Below, one piece after another: positions 15,027-24,211 of a stretch of 64,000 nucleotides of DNA. The position numbers were made by a program, and so were the translations under genes. This stretch comes from UBA2330 sp049293015 (lineage in GTDB: Bacteria > Bacteroidota > Ignavibacteria > Tepidaquicellales > Tepidaquicellaceae): contig JBATSB010000010.1 of the NCBI GenBank assembly GCA_049293015.1, positions 5,411 to 69,410 of the forward strand, given 5' to 3'. The notes under the pieces were generated by a model. The model saw only the letters and a list, made by a program, of their open reading frames with translations, did not search any database and was not told where the DNA came from. Each line of letters begins with the position of its first letter. Positions within the stretch are counted from its first letter, which is position 1.

Positions 15027-17693
15027 TTGAAAAAATTATATTCTTTAATATTATTGATACTGTTTCTAAACACTGCTGCTTTTTCACAAAGTGAATGGTT
15101 TTTACAGTATGTCGGATCTCTGAAGTCAATAGATTTTATAAATATTAATACCGGTTGGGCTATTGGTTATCAGGGTATTGTTTTAAAAACTACAAATTCA
15201 GGAAAAAACTGGATAATTCAACCAAAAATAAATTCAGGTATGAAATCAGTTCAATTCCTGGACATGAATACCGGTATGATAGTTGGAATCAATACTAATG
15301 ATAGTTTAATCTTAAAAACAACAAACGGGGGTATTAACTGGATTCCTCAATCAATTGAAAATAATAAAAATATAAGCGCTATTCATTTTACAGATTCTAA
15401 TAATTGGTGGGCAACAATTGGAGATACAATTGTTAAAACTACTAATGGCGGAACCAACTGGATTAATATGCCATACGAAATGAATAACAGCAATTTCAAA
15501 TCTGTTTTTTTTATAGATCAAAATACCGGTTGGATAGGGGGAGATAAATTCGATGATATAATACCCGAACCAATTATTCTCAAAACAACGAACGGAGGAA
15601 CTAACTGGATTTATATTTATCCCTTCTATAGTGGTGTAGCAATAACTTATTTATATTTTACTGATATTAATACCGGATATGCTTTAGACTTCTATGGTTC
15701 GATTACTAAATCAACTAACGGTGGAATCGGATGGGATTTTGGTATTAATTCGGATTTATTGGATGGAGAAATCCAATTTATAAACAACAATACGGGTTGG
15801 CTGACTAGTGAATATAGTTCATCAAACGGGAGCTCAATATTAAAAACAACAAACGGCGGAGCAAATTGGTCGTATTTAAATAACACTCCGGCAAGTAGAT
15901 CTGCTTGTTTTGTTGATAGCTCATACGCCTGGATAGTAGACACTCAAGGCTATATTTACAGTACCTATAATAAAATGGATTCAAATGACGTAGGAGTGTT
16001 TAACATTATAAATCCTATTGAGAATTCTGTTCATTATGCAAAATGTACAAATAATGATTCCATTATTCCTAATGTTTCAATAAAGAATTTTGGGCAAAAA
16101 GCTCAGAACAATTTCTTTGATGTTCATTTTGAAATAAAATTTGGTAACAATATTGTTTATCACAGCATTAAACAAGCTACTATTGATGCTTGGGAAACCA
16201 AAACAATTAATTTCGATCCTTACATTTTAAATTTTGATTTGCAAGCATATAATAATGAAAAGTATAAAATTAATTCTTGGACAAGTTTGGTTACCGATAC
16301 AAATCCTCTAAATGATACAGCAGAGTCAGCTTTTTCCGTTGTCAATCCTAATTACGCTTATTCAGATATAAGCGGATATTATTTCTTAAACTCTTCAATA
16401 AACGCAAATTGCATTCCGGATCAGCCTGTATACAATTGGGAAGATACTACAGGCAGTACAAGTCTTATTGTTAACGGACAGGCAGTTGTTCCATTCGCAT
16501 ATTACAATAGTTATTACTTTAATGGATGCTTTAGATTGCCGGATGCTTTAACCGGAGGTGATAAATTTAAATTTTTTGGAACCTGCTATGATACAATATT
16601 AATTTCAACCAGCGGGGTAATAGGTTTTGGCGGTATCTCATTAGTTGAAATGAGTTATCCATTTTCTTCGTCAATACCATCTGTTACTGCTCCTCACCCT
16701 GCAATTTTCCCATTTTGGTATTTTACTAATTTCCAGGATCCGGAAATAATAGGCAGGAATTTGAAATACAAAGTCACTGATGACAAATTTATTGTTACCT
16801 ATGACAGATTTCCATTATTTAATACACTTTATGATTCCAATGATTATGTTTCATATCAGGTAATTTTAGAAACAGGAATTGACGGCGGCACTGAAAACGG
16901 AAATATTACTGTTCAGTTTGATAATTCAAAAAGCGGTTCGTTATTCCTGAACAATTATTACAATGGAAATTTACATGAAATGACAATCGGCATACAAAAC
17001 TCAACAGGAACAAAGGGTCTTCTTTACAGACGTTCTGAAGCAAATCACGTTGTTACAGTTCCCGGACCGCTGTTCGGTTCTCCCCTTGCAATAAGATTCG
17101 GACAAATTAATGAACTTCTGCCTGTCGAACTTGAATCTTTTATATCTACTGTATCTGAGAATAATGTAATACTTAACTGGCGTGTAACTTCGGAAATTAA
17201 TAATTCCGGATTTGATCTCGAACGGTCAAATGTTAAAGATCAGACGTCAGACTCATGGATAAAAATCGGCAACGTTGCAGGAAATGGTAACTCAAACAGT
17301 CCTGTAAGTTATACCTTTGAAGATAAGAATCTTACTTCCGGAAAATATAAATACCGGCTCAAGCAGATAGATTTTAACGGAAGCTTTGAATACTATGATT
17401 TGCAGAATGAAGTTATAATAGGTATCCCGGGTAAATATAATCTTTCACAAAACTATCCGAATCCGTTTAATCCTTTAACTAAAATAAAATTTGAGATCCC
17501 GGTAGATTCTAAGGTAGTATTAAAAATTTATGACAATACCGGCAGGGAGATGAAAACTCTTGTGAATGAATTTAAAACTGCCGGATATTACTCTTTTGAT
17601 TTTAACGGGACCAATCTCGCCAGCGGAGTTTATTTTTATAAATTACATACTGACGGATTCTCTGATACTAAGAGAATGATCTTACTTAAATAA
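15027..17693 (+). CDS. YCF48/BNR-like beta-propeller protein with T9SS sorting domain
   Basis: An 888-aa protein. The signal peptide (residues 1-20, ending AAFSQ) is followed by repeated units of the form NTGWxxG ... ILKTTNGGxNW (about residues 25-320), the YCF48-like or Asp-box propeller. A long beta-rich middle follows (about 330-700), then a region with LPVELESFISTVSENNVILNW (a fibronectin-III-like element common before T9SS tails), then the sorting domain YNLSQNYPNPFNPLTKIKF ... KRMILLK. Expected to be secreted and surface bound. The start is TTG at 15027 with GAGGG eight bases upstream; no in-frame ATG precedes the signal peptide. It is followed by a terminator 60 bp past the stop. Role unknown. 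Confidence 0.82.
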   Translation: MKKLYSLILLILFLNTAAFSQSEWFLQYVGSLKSIDFININTGWAIGYQGIVLKTTNSGKNWIIQPKINSGMKSVQFLDMNTGMIVGINTNDSLILKTTNGGINWIPQSIENNKNISAIHFTDSNNWWATIGDTIVKTTNGGTNWINMPYEMNNSNFKSVFFIDQNTGWIGGDKFDDIIPEPIILKTTNGGTNWIYIYPFYSGVAITYLYFTDINTGYALDFYGSITKSTNGGIGWDFGINSDLLDGEIQFINNNTGWLTSEYSSSNGSSILKTTNGGANWSYLNNTPASRSACFVDSSYAWIVDTQGYIYSTYNKMDSNDVGVFNIINPIENSVHYAKCTNNDSIIPNVSIKNFGQKAQNNFFDVHFEIKFGNNIVYHSIKQATIDAWETKTINFDPYILNFDLQAYNNEKYKINSWTSLVTDTNPLNDTAESAFSVVNPNYAYSDISGYYFLNSSINANCIPDQPVYNWEDTTGSTSLIVNGQAVVPFAYYNSYYFNGCFRLPDALTGGDKFKFFGTCYDTILISTSGVIGFGGISLVEMSYPFSSSIPSVTAPHPAIFPFWYFTNFQDPEIIGRNLKYKVTDDKFIVTYDRFPLFNTLYDSNDYVSYQVILETGIDGGTENGNITVQFDNSKSGSLFLNNYYNGNLHEMTIGIQNSTGTKGLLYRRSEANHVVTVPGPLFGSPLAIRFGQINELLPVELESFISTVSENNVILNWRVTSEINNSGFDLERSNVKDQTSDSWIKIGNVAGNGNSNSPVSYTFEDKNLTSGKYKYRLKQIDFNGSFEYYDLQNEVIIGIPGKYNLSQNYPNPFNPLTKIKFEIPVDSKVVLKIYDNTGREMKTLVNEFKTAGYYSFDFNGTNLASGVYFYKLHTDGFSDTKRMILLK

Positions 17694-17751
17694 GGACATT
17701 TGTCCTATCAAAATTGTTATATATAGAAACTTAACAAATCCGGAGGGGAAA

Positions 17752-17823
17752 ATGAAAAAGCCGGTCAATAATATTGTCCGGCTTTTTTTATGTCAAATTC
17801 CCGGAAATATATTTTCGTACTAA
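17752..17823 (+). other. Short SD-led frame overlapping a terminator
   Basis: CCGGAGGGGAAA stands directly before ATG 17752. It opens a 23-codon frame (MKKPVNNIVRLFLC...) that runs through the hairpin at 17755-17788 and stops at 17823. The SD is one of the strongest in the window. It may be chance, or a ribosome on it could melt the terminator. No peptide family is recognised. Confidence 0.25.
17755..17788 (+). terminator. Intrinsic terminator of the YCF48-like gene
   Basis: AAAAAGCCGG pairs with CCGGCTTTTT around TCAATAATATTGT. The loop is the same as in the terminator at 5855. Confidence 0.9.
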
Positions 17824-17871
17824 TATCAAAATATCAATTTCTATCCGGATTTAAAGTATCAGTACTTCAAT

Positions 17872-17890
17872 GAGAATGATAACTATTATT
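17872..17890. promoter_or_regulatory. Fur-box-like sequence
   Basis: GAGAATGATAACTATTATT agrees with the classical 19-bp Fur consensus at 15 positions by eye. It is 203 bp before the 167-aa gene. In an AT-rich genome this is only suggestive. Confidence 0.2.
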
Positions 17891-18093
17891 CAGCTAATAA
17901 ATGTTTTCTTTTTGAAATTTTCGGAATTTCCTATTTAATAAAATTTATTAAAATAAATATTTTGAAATTCCCTTTCCTTTTACACCATTACATTCTCTAA
18001 TTATTTACCATTGCGACAAATGAAAAAGTATAATTTCTATTAAGTTTTATCTGAAAAAGAATTAAGTTATTTTTACAACGAATAATAATTTTT

Positions 18094-18597
18094 ATGAAAT
18101 CTGTTTTACTTTTAATTTTTTTGATCCTTATTAATACCAATATCTCACAGGCAGATGATGAAACGCCCGTGCAAAAATTCTCAAAAAACAGGATCAAACA
18201 ACTTTCTGATGTTTATATTAATAACAATTTAAATATCCGAAATCCTGTAGTAGTAGACATTGATGAAGACGGTGATTTCGATATATTGAAATTTAATGAT
18301 GAAGGAAAAGTAGAGTTTTACAATAATACCGGTAGTTTAGAAAAACCCGAGTTTGTTCTTCAAGATAAAAATTTTGATAATTATGAAATGAATACATTGT
18401 TCCCTGTTGGTATTCCTTTTCCGGTATTTCTTGCTGACAGAGATGGAGATATGGACAAAGATATTTTTGGAGTTGTAGAACGAAATAATCAAAACAAGAT
18501 TGTATATGCTGAAAATGCTTTTGATCTTGATCATTATACATTAGTTACTATCATACTTGTATTATTAATTATTATTTTAGTACTGGCAATAGTTTAG
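18094..18597 (+). CDS. Small exported FG-GAP-like protein with C-terminal membrane segment
   Basis: A 167-aa protein. The signal peptide (residues 1-20, ISQA cleavage) is followed by two FG-GAP-type calcium loops (DIDEDGDFDI about residue 52; DRDGDMDKDI about 114). The C-terminus (YTLVTIILVLLIIILVLAIV) is a single hydrophobic helix reaching the last residue. It is therefore probably held in the inner membrane or retained by a C-terminal tail. It has too few blades for a closed propeller, so it may be a degraded or minimal relative of the T9SS FG-GAP proteins upstream. No T9SS sorting domain. tRNA-Gly begins 6 bp after the stop. Confidence 0.65.
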   Translation: MKSVLLLIFLILINTNISQADDETPVQKFSKNRIKQLSDVYINNNLNIRNPVVVDIDEDGDFDILKFNDEGKVEFYNNTGSLEKPEFVLQDKNFDNYEMNTLFPVGIPFPVFLADRDGDMDKDIFGVVERNNQNKIVYAENAFDLDHYTLVTIILVLLIIILVLAIV

Positions 18598-18603
18598 AAT
18601 CTT

Positions 18604-18675
<72 letters not shown>

Positions 18676-18684
18676 CAGCCTTTC

Positions 18685-18765
18685 GCCACTAAGACTCAAA
18701 GGCTCAAAGGCTCAAAGTTTTTAAAAATAAAATTTGATTCCTTTTAACTTTCACGACTTAGAGGC
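18685..18765. repeat. Dispersed repeat GCCACTAAGACTCAAAGG, copy after tRNA-Gly
   Basis: The left arm 18685-18717 contains a GGCTCAAA unit twice. The right arm CTTTCACGACTTAGAGGC (18748-18765) is an imperfect inverse. It begins 10 bp after the tRNA and belongs to the family seen at 491-564, 52845-52869 and 59393-59809. Confidence 0.65.
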
Positions 18766-18876
18766 AAAATTTATTATTTAATTTGAGGAAAGTCTGACTC
18801 ACTAAATAGTTGTAACATTTTTAATATGGATAATCTTTAACAATATTAGTCTTTAATTTAAACCTGAAAATATTTT

Positions 18877-20772
18877 TTGAATAAAAGCAAAATAAAATAC
18901 ATAATAGATTTCGATAGTACGTTTATTAAACTCGAAGCACTTGATGAACTTTTTAATATTTCTAAAACTAAGAGCAGTAAATCAGATTCAGAATTAAAAG
19001 AATTTGAAAGGATCACATCAAGCTCTATGAACGGAAGACTGTCATTCAGTGAGTCACTAAAAAAAAGGATGAAGCTGTTAAAAGCAGACAGAACCCACAT
19101 CGATAAACTTGTAAAAAAACTTTCCGGTAAAGTATCTTCTTCAGTCAAGAGAAATAAATCATTTTTCAAAAATCATTCTGAAGAAATTTACATCATCTCA
19201 GGAGGATTCAAAGAACTTATAGTACCGGTTGTCGGTAAATTTGGAATTCCAGCAAAGAATGTTTTTGCAAATACTTTTACTTTTGATAAAGATGGAAATA
19301 TTTCGGGCTATGATAAAAAGAATCTTCTAAGCTTTGACAATGGAAAAATTGAACAGCTCAAAAAGCTTGGTCTGTCAGGAGAACTTTATGTCATAGGCGA
19401 TGGCTATACAGATTATGAATTGAAAAAAGCAGGGATCGCTCACAAGTTTTTTGCTTTCACAGAAAATGTCGAAAGAGAAATCGTGTCGTCAAAAGCTGAT
19501 CATATTACTCCGAGCATGGATGAATTTTTATATCTGAATAAATTACCGATGTCAATTTCTTATCCAAAGAACCGTATAAAAGTTTTGCTACTCGAAAACA
19601 TTCATAAGGACGCTGTTTCAATTTTCAAGGAAGAAGGTTATCAGATAGAGACCTATTCTAAAAGTATGGATGAGAAAGAACTTTGCAAAAAGATCAGAGA
19701 TGTTTCAATTCTCGGAATCCGTTCAAAGACTCAGATAAGTAATCAGGTAATTGATCATGCTGACAAGTTAATTTCTATTGGTGCATTTTGTATAGGAACT
19801 AATCAGATCGATCTCAATTCAGCTTTAAATAAAGGCATCGCAGTTTTCAATGCTCCGTTTAGTAACACCCGCAGTGTTGTCGAGCTTGCACTGGCTGAAA
19901 TAATTATTTTAATGAGAAGGATTTTTGATAAAAGTTTATCATTACACAAAGGTGTCTGGGATAAATCTGCAGCAGGTAGTTTTGAAATAAGAGGAAAGAA
20001 GATCGGTATCATTGGGTATGGAAAAATTGGATCACAATTGTCAGTGCTTGCCGAAGATCTCGGAATGGATGTTTACTATTATGATGTTGTCGATAAATTA
20101 GCTTTGGGAAATGCTACCAAATGTAATTCTCTAAATGAACTTCTGAAAAAGTGTGAGATCATTACACTTCATGTGGACGGAAAAGATTCAAATTCAAATT
20201 TTATCGGAGAAAAAGAATTTAAAACAATGCGTGACGGTACAATTTTTTTAAATCTAAGCAGAGGTCATGTACTAGATATTGAAGCTCTTGCAAAAAATTT
20301 AATAAACGGAAAGATCAGCGGAGCATCTGTTGACGTATATCCGGAAGAGCCGTCCGGAAATGATGAAGCTTTTGTATCTGTTTTGCAAAACATTCCAAAC
20401 GTCATTCTGACCCCGCATATCGGAGGAAGTACAGAAGAAGCACAGAGAAATATTGCTGATTTCGTTCCGAAAAAAATTATTGAATTCATAAATTCCGGTA
20501 ACACATTTTACAGTGTGAATTTTCCCGAGATACAATTACCTCAATTTCAAAATGCACATCGTTTGATACATATTCATGAAAACGTTCCCGGGATACTTGC
20601 ACAGATCAATAATATTCTCGCTTCACATAATATAAACATCATTGGACAGTATCTTAAAACCAATGAGCTTGTAGGCTATGTGATCACTGATATCAAGAAA
20701 AAATATTCACCTCAGGTCATTCAGGATCTGAAAAAAATTCCTCACACTATTAAATTCAGAATCCTTTATTGA
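18877..20772 (+). CDS. Bifunctional phosphoserine phosphatase - phosphoglycerate dehydrogenase (SerB-SerA fusion)
   Basis: A 631-aa protein with two enzymes. Residues 1-220 form a HAD phosphatase of SerB type: IDFDSTFIKLEALDEL carries the nucleophile D11 and the general acid D13, the motif II serine is in IISGGF (about 107) and motif IV is GDGYTD (about 174). Residues 230-560 are a D-3-phosphoglycerate dehydrogenase: NAD-binding GYGKIG (about 378), NLSRGHVLD with the substrate Arg, and TPHIGGST with the catalytic His. Residues 558-631 (HIHENVPGILAQINNIL) are an ACT domain, usually the serine feedback site. So steps 1 and 3 of serine synthesis sit on one chain, and step 2 is the next gene (26 bp on). 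The start is TTG at 18877, which leaves only ten residues before the HAD motif, as expected. Both active sites look intact. Confidence 0.88.
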   Translation: MNKSKIKYIIDFDSTFIKLEALDELFNISKTKSSKSDSELKEFERITSSSMNGRLSFSESLKKRMKLLKADRTHIDKLVKKLSGKVSSSVKRNKSFFKNHSEEIYIISGGFKELIVPVVGKFGIPAKNVFANTFTFDKDGNISGYDKKNLLSFDNGKIEQLKKLGLSGELYVIGDGYTDYELKKAGIAHKFFAFTENVEREIVSSKADHITPSMDEFLYLNKLPMSISYPKNRIKVLLLENIHKDAVSIFKEEGYQIETYSKSMDEKELCKKIRDVSILGIRSKTQISNQVIDHADKLISIGAFCIGTNQIDLNSALNKGIAVFNAPFSNTRSVVELALAEIIILMRRIFDKSLSLHKGVWDKSAAGSFEIRGKKIGIIGYGKIGSQLSVLAEDLGMDVYYYDVVDKLALGNATKCNSLNELLKKCEIITLHVDGKDSNSNFIGEKEFKTMRDGTIFLNLSRGHVLDIEALAKNLINGKISGASVDVYPEEPSGNDEAFVSVLQNIPNVILTPHIGGSTEEAQRNIADFVPKKIIEFINSGNTFYSVNFPEIQLPQFQNAHRLIHIHENVPGILAQINNILASHNINIIGQYLKTNELVGYVITDIKKKYSPQVIQDLKKIPHTIKFRILY

Positions 20773-20798
20773 GAACACTCTTTTAAATAAAATTAATA

Positions 20799-21878
20799 TT
20801 GAATAAAATTTATTTTACTCCAGGACCTACGGAATTATATCCCAATGCTAAAAATGATCTGTCAGAAGCTTTGGATAAAAAAATATTTTCCATTAATCAC
20901 CGAAGCTTTGAATTTATGGAAATATTTAAAAATACTGTTTCATCTTTGAAAACTTTGATGAATATCCCTGAAGACTTTCATATATTCTTTTTATCATCAG
21001 CTACAGAATGTATGGACAGGATAATTCAAAATTGTTCTGAGAAAAATACATACCATTTTGTGAATGGAGCATTTGCAGACAGGTTTTATAAGACTGCAAT
21101 TGAGCTGGGTCGCAATGCTGTGAAGGCTGAAGTTGATTATGGTTGTAGTTTTAATTTTAAAGAAATTAAAATTGATAATGATCCGGAAGTGATCTGCATT
21201 ACTCAAAACGAAACAAGTACCGGTGTGGCTATTGATGTTCAGGACATTTATGATCTTAAAACAAAATATCCTGATTCAATTATTGCTGTTGATATCGTAA
21301 CTTCCGCACCTTATGTAAATATTGATTTTAATAAAATTGACTGCGCTTTTTTTTCTGTGCAAAAAGGTTTTGGACTGCCCGCAGGACTGGGTGTGTTGAT
21401 ATTAAATGACAGATGTTTACAGAAAGCTGAAAAGTTAAAGTCTGAAGAAAAAAGTATTGGCAGTTATCATAATTTTATTTCTCTTTTTGAAAATGCTGTA
21501 AAATACCAGACTTCTGAAACACCTAATGTGCCCGGAATTTATCTGCTTGGAAAGGTCTGTGAACAAATGAACGCACAGGGAATTTCCGAGATCAGAAAAG
21601 GGACAGAAGATAAAGCTAATCTTTTGTATGACTTTTTTGATTCACATAGATCATTCACACCTTTTGTAAAAGATCCTTCTGATAGATCAAAAACTATAAT
21701 TGTGATTGAAGCAGGCAACAGACAGGAAGAAGTGAAAAAGTTGTTATCGGATAACGGAATAATTGTAGGGTCAGGTTACGGAAAGTTTAAAACAGAACAA
21801 ATACGTATTGCAAATTTTCCAATGCATAAAAAGGATGATGTATTAAAGATCATCAATACACTTAAACATTTAGATTAA
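20799..21878 (+). CDS. Class V aminotransferase, probable phosphoserine aminotransferase
   Basis: A 359-aa fold-type I PLP enzyme. It opens with YFTPGPTELYPNAKNDL and carries the PLP lysine in FSVQKGFGLPAG (about residue 188) and the Asp in IIAVDIVTSAPYV. The length and the FTPGPTELYP start are closer to the alanine-glyoxylate aminotransferase branch than to classical SerC. The position 26 bp behind the SerB-SerA fusion makes transamination of 3-phosphohydroxypyruvate the natural role. Start TTG 20799. It converges on the flavoprotein gene with a 13-bp gap and no clear terminator. Confidence 0.8.
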   Translation: MNKIYFTPGPTELYPNAKNDLSEALDKKIFSINHRSFEFMEIFKNTVSSLKTLMNIPEDFHIFFLSSATECMDRIIQNCSEKNTYHFVNGAFADRFYKTAIELGRNAVKAEVDYGCSFNFKEIKIDNDPEVICITQNETSTGVAIDVQDIYDLKTKYPDSIIAVDIVTSAPYVNIDFNKIDCAFFSVQKGFGLPAGLGVLILNDRCLQKAEKLKSEEKSIGSYHNFISLFENAVKYQTSETPNVPGIYLLGKVCEQMNAQGISEIRKGTEDKANLLYDFFDSHRSFTPFVKDPSDRSKTIIVIEAGNRQEEVKKLLSDNGIIVGSGYGKFKTEQIRIANFPMHKKDDVLKIINTLKHLD

Positions 21879-21891
21879 GCAGATCTAATTT

Positions 21892-23610
21892 TTAATTAAG
21901 CTCCAAAAGTTTTTTCTGAACTTCCTCTACAGCTCTCAGGGTAAGTGCAGCAATAGTCAAAGTCGGATTAGATGCTGCCACAGTAGGAAACACCGAACTT
22001 CCTAATATGTACATATTTTTAAGATCGTGGCATTTTAAATTTTTATCAACTACTGAAGTCTTCGGATCGTCCCCCATTTTTGTAGTGCCTACAATATGAC
22101 CTGCTCCCCATGGATAAGAATGATGCTGCTCCGTACAACCAAGTGACTCCATCATTTTTTTCTGCAGTATAACAGCAACATCTATACTTGCTTTCACATA
22201 ATCATCTAATTTATAAAAGATCCTTGGACGAGGTAATCCGTCTGTTCCAAGAGAATCAAATGCCGGCACGATTCTGTTATTTGGATCGGGAAGTTGTTCA
22301 CAAAGAAAAGCAAATCGAATTTCTCTAAGTACATTTTCCTTAATATCATTTCGTAATTTTTTACCATATAAAAAATTGTTTTGACCTTGCTTGATCACTT
22401 CATCAGTAGTTGGAAGATTCATGACACTTGATCTGCCACCACTCTTTTTTAAAAAATATGAAGACAGTACATTTGGATATCCAACAGGCCAGCTCCAGCC
22501 GTCATTTCCTATTTCAATTCTAAAAGCTCCTCTGTCTTTTCTGAATGGTCCGTCTTTTACATTCTCTACTCCTGAAGTTGAAAGCGGTGCCTGATAAGGA
22601 TATACAGGATCCTTCGCTAGACCATAACTTAGGACGCAGTTATGATCCATCAGATTTCTTCCAACCTGATCACTGCTGTTTGCAATTCCGTTCGGATATT
22701 TTTCAGATTTTGACATCAGCATTAATTTAGGTGTCTCAATTGCATGACCTGCAAGAATAAATATTTTGCCTGTAGCGACTTTATCACCATCAGCAGTTTG
22801 AAATAATATTCCCGTTACACTTCCCTCATCATCAGTCTGAATAAATTTTGCTGTTGAGTTGGTAAGAACTTTTACACCCAACGCTTCAGCTTTTGCAATT
22901 GTAAAAGAAGCATCATACTTTGCACCGACCGGACAAATTGGAATGCAGTTATTACTTCCGCAGCATGCCAGTCTTTCATCTTGCGGTGCTGAAAGTCTTC
23001 CCTGAGGAGTACTTGCCACTTGCAGTTTTATATTTGGTGCGTCAGGCAATGTTAAATTCTGAAAAGCTTTATCAACTTGTTTATCAAGATAAGTCTGGGG
23101 GATCATTGCTGACGGATAAGGTTCTTCTCTTTTAACTCCGAGTGCTGCCTTGTCATCACCTGAAACAGGAATCTCTTGCTCTGCTGCATAATACCATTTC
23201 TCAATTTCTTTATAAGTGATAGGCCAGTCAGTCCCAACTCCATATTCCGTTTTCATTTTAAAATCATTTTCAACAAATCTTAGACAAGTGCCAAGCCAGT
23301 GCCATGTAGTGCCGCCGACAGCTTTTATATATGTACTCTGAAATTTATCCGGTCCCATTTGAATATAATATTTCTGAGGATCGTCCATCGGTGGATAAGG
23401 TGCAGTCCTTGACACAGGATTATATGGTGAGTCATCACCTCTTTCTGGATCAGCTTTGTATTTTTCAATTGCTTTGCTTCTGTCGATCCTGTCGCCGGCT
23501 TCTATTATTAGCACTTTTGTATTCGATTTAGCAAGACCAAGAGCCATCAGTGCTCCTGAAATTCCTGCGCCGACTATTACAACATCTGCACTGTATTCAC
23601 TATTCTGCAT
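21892..23610 (-). CDS. GMC family FAD dehydrogenase large subunit (sugar/polyol type)
   Basis: A 572-aa protein. The FAD-binding motif is GAGISG (residues 14-19) with the E of LIIEAGD; VGGTTWHWLGTCLRF and the C-terminal HSYPWGAGHIVGTTKMGDD hold the GMC catalytic His region, and SNPTLTIAALTLR ends the FAD site. The sequence CCGSNNCIPICPVGAKYD adds a cysteine cluster typical of the gluconate/sorbitol dehydrogenase subgroup, where it can bind an Fe-S centre. With the small subunit 21 bp upstream it forms a periplasm-facing FAD sugar, polyol or sugar-acid dehydrogenase that would feed electrons to a cytochrome or quinone. It has no signal of its own, so it is probably exported by hitch-hiking on the Tat signal of the small subunit. 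Substrate not predictable. Confidence 0.85.
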   Translation of the reverse strand: MQNSEYSADVVIVGAGISGALMALGLAKSNTKVLIIEAGDRIDRSKAIEKYKADPERGDDSPYNPVSRTAPYPPMDDPQKYYIQMGPDKFQSTYIKAVGGTTWHWLGTCLRFVENDFKMKTEYGVGTDWPITYKEIEKWYYAAEQEIPVSGDDKAALGVKREEPYPSAMIPQTYLDKQVDKAFQNLTLPDAPNIKLQVASTPQGRLSAPQDERLACCGSNNCIPICPVGAKYDASFTIAKAEALGVKVLTNSTAKFIQTDDEGSVTGILFQTADGDKVATGKIFILAGHAIETPKLMLMSKSEKYPNGIANSSDQVGRNLMDHNCVLSYGLAKDPVYPYQAPLSTSGVENVKDGPFRKDRGAFRIEIGNDGWSWPVGYPNVLSSYFLKKSGGRSSVMNLPTTDEVIKQGQNNFLYGKKLRNDIKENVLREIRFAFLCEQLPDPNNRIVPAFDSLGTDGLPRPRIFYKLDDYVKASIDVAVILQKKMMESLGCTEQHHSYPWGAGHIVGTTKMGDDPKTSVVDKNLKCHDLKNMYILGSSVFPTVAASNPTLTIAALTLRAVEEVQKKLLELN

Positions 23611-23631
23611 AAAAAAATTATATAATTTAAT

Positions 23632-24129
23632 TTAAGTAACTGAAGGTTTATTCTGCCAGAATCCAAAGTCTCCTCTGCACTGTGCATTAGGGATCAGATA
23701 TCCTGTAGATTTCCATGCATACATTTTTTCATAATCAGATACTTTCATGCCGTCTTTTGTTTTGTAAATTCCTGACATCCAGTATGTGATAAGAGTATCT
23801 GCAAGTTTTTTGTATTCAGGATTTTTTGTTATAACATTTTCGATTTCTTCATCAGAAGGAATATTATCAGAATCTATTTTCAGAGCCTTATATAATTCCT
23901 GTAATGATTTCTTTGAAGGAGGAAAATTCTTCAGACTGGTATGATAAGTAACTGCCAGAGTTTTATCTAATTCAGAATCGGAAAATCCTGTAAGAATTGA
24001 ACTAAGTTTCATAAACTCTGCATCACCAAATTCTACCTTCTTTTCTGTACAACCTTCTATTATTGGTAACACAGCAGCACCTACAGCAGCCACTGAACAA
24101 AGCCTGATAAAATCTCTTCTGTTTATCAT
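23632..24129 (-). CDS. FAD sugar/sorbitol dehydrogenase small subunit, Tat lipoprotein-like
   Basis: A 165-aa protein. It starts MINRRDFIRLCSVAAVGAA, a twin-arginine signal (R4 R5), and the hydrophobic part ends IIEGC, so C27 may be lipidated. The mature part (FMKLSSILTGFSDSELDKTL ... TYWMSGIYKT) matches the small subunit family of FAD-dependent sorbitol/gluconate dehydrogenases, needed for export and stability of the large chain. It is first in the two-gene operon, with the large subunit following after 21 bp. Confidence 0.8.
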   Translation of the reverse strand: MINRRDFIRLCSVAAVGAAVLPIIEGCTEKKVEFGDAEFMKLSSILTGFSDSELDKTLAVTYHTSLKNFPPSKKSLQELYKALKIDSDNIPSDEEIENVITKNPEYKKLADTLITYWMSGIYKTKDGMKVSDYEKMYAWKSTGYLIPNAQCRGDFGFWQNKPSVT

Positions 24130-24211
24130 ATTTAAAATTTTTTTAAAACTTAAATATATGGAATTACAATTGCAAGGAATTACTTGATTTGAAATTAATT
24201 AGAAAGGATTT

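Larger units (their letters stand above)
17694..18093. other. 400-base gap: terminator, short SD-led frame, Fur-like box
   Basis: It holds the terminator at 17755-17788 with an overlapping short frame. An AAGTA-TCAG-TACTT palindrome lies at 17854-17867, and a stretch similar to a Fur box at 17872-17890. The rest is AT-rich leader of the 167-aa gene. Confidence 0.45.

Noticed and set aside
18522..18536. TTGAT-CTTG-ATCA Fnr-like match
   Set aside because: Inside the coding sequence of the 167-aa gene, explained by codons for FDLDH.
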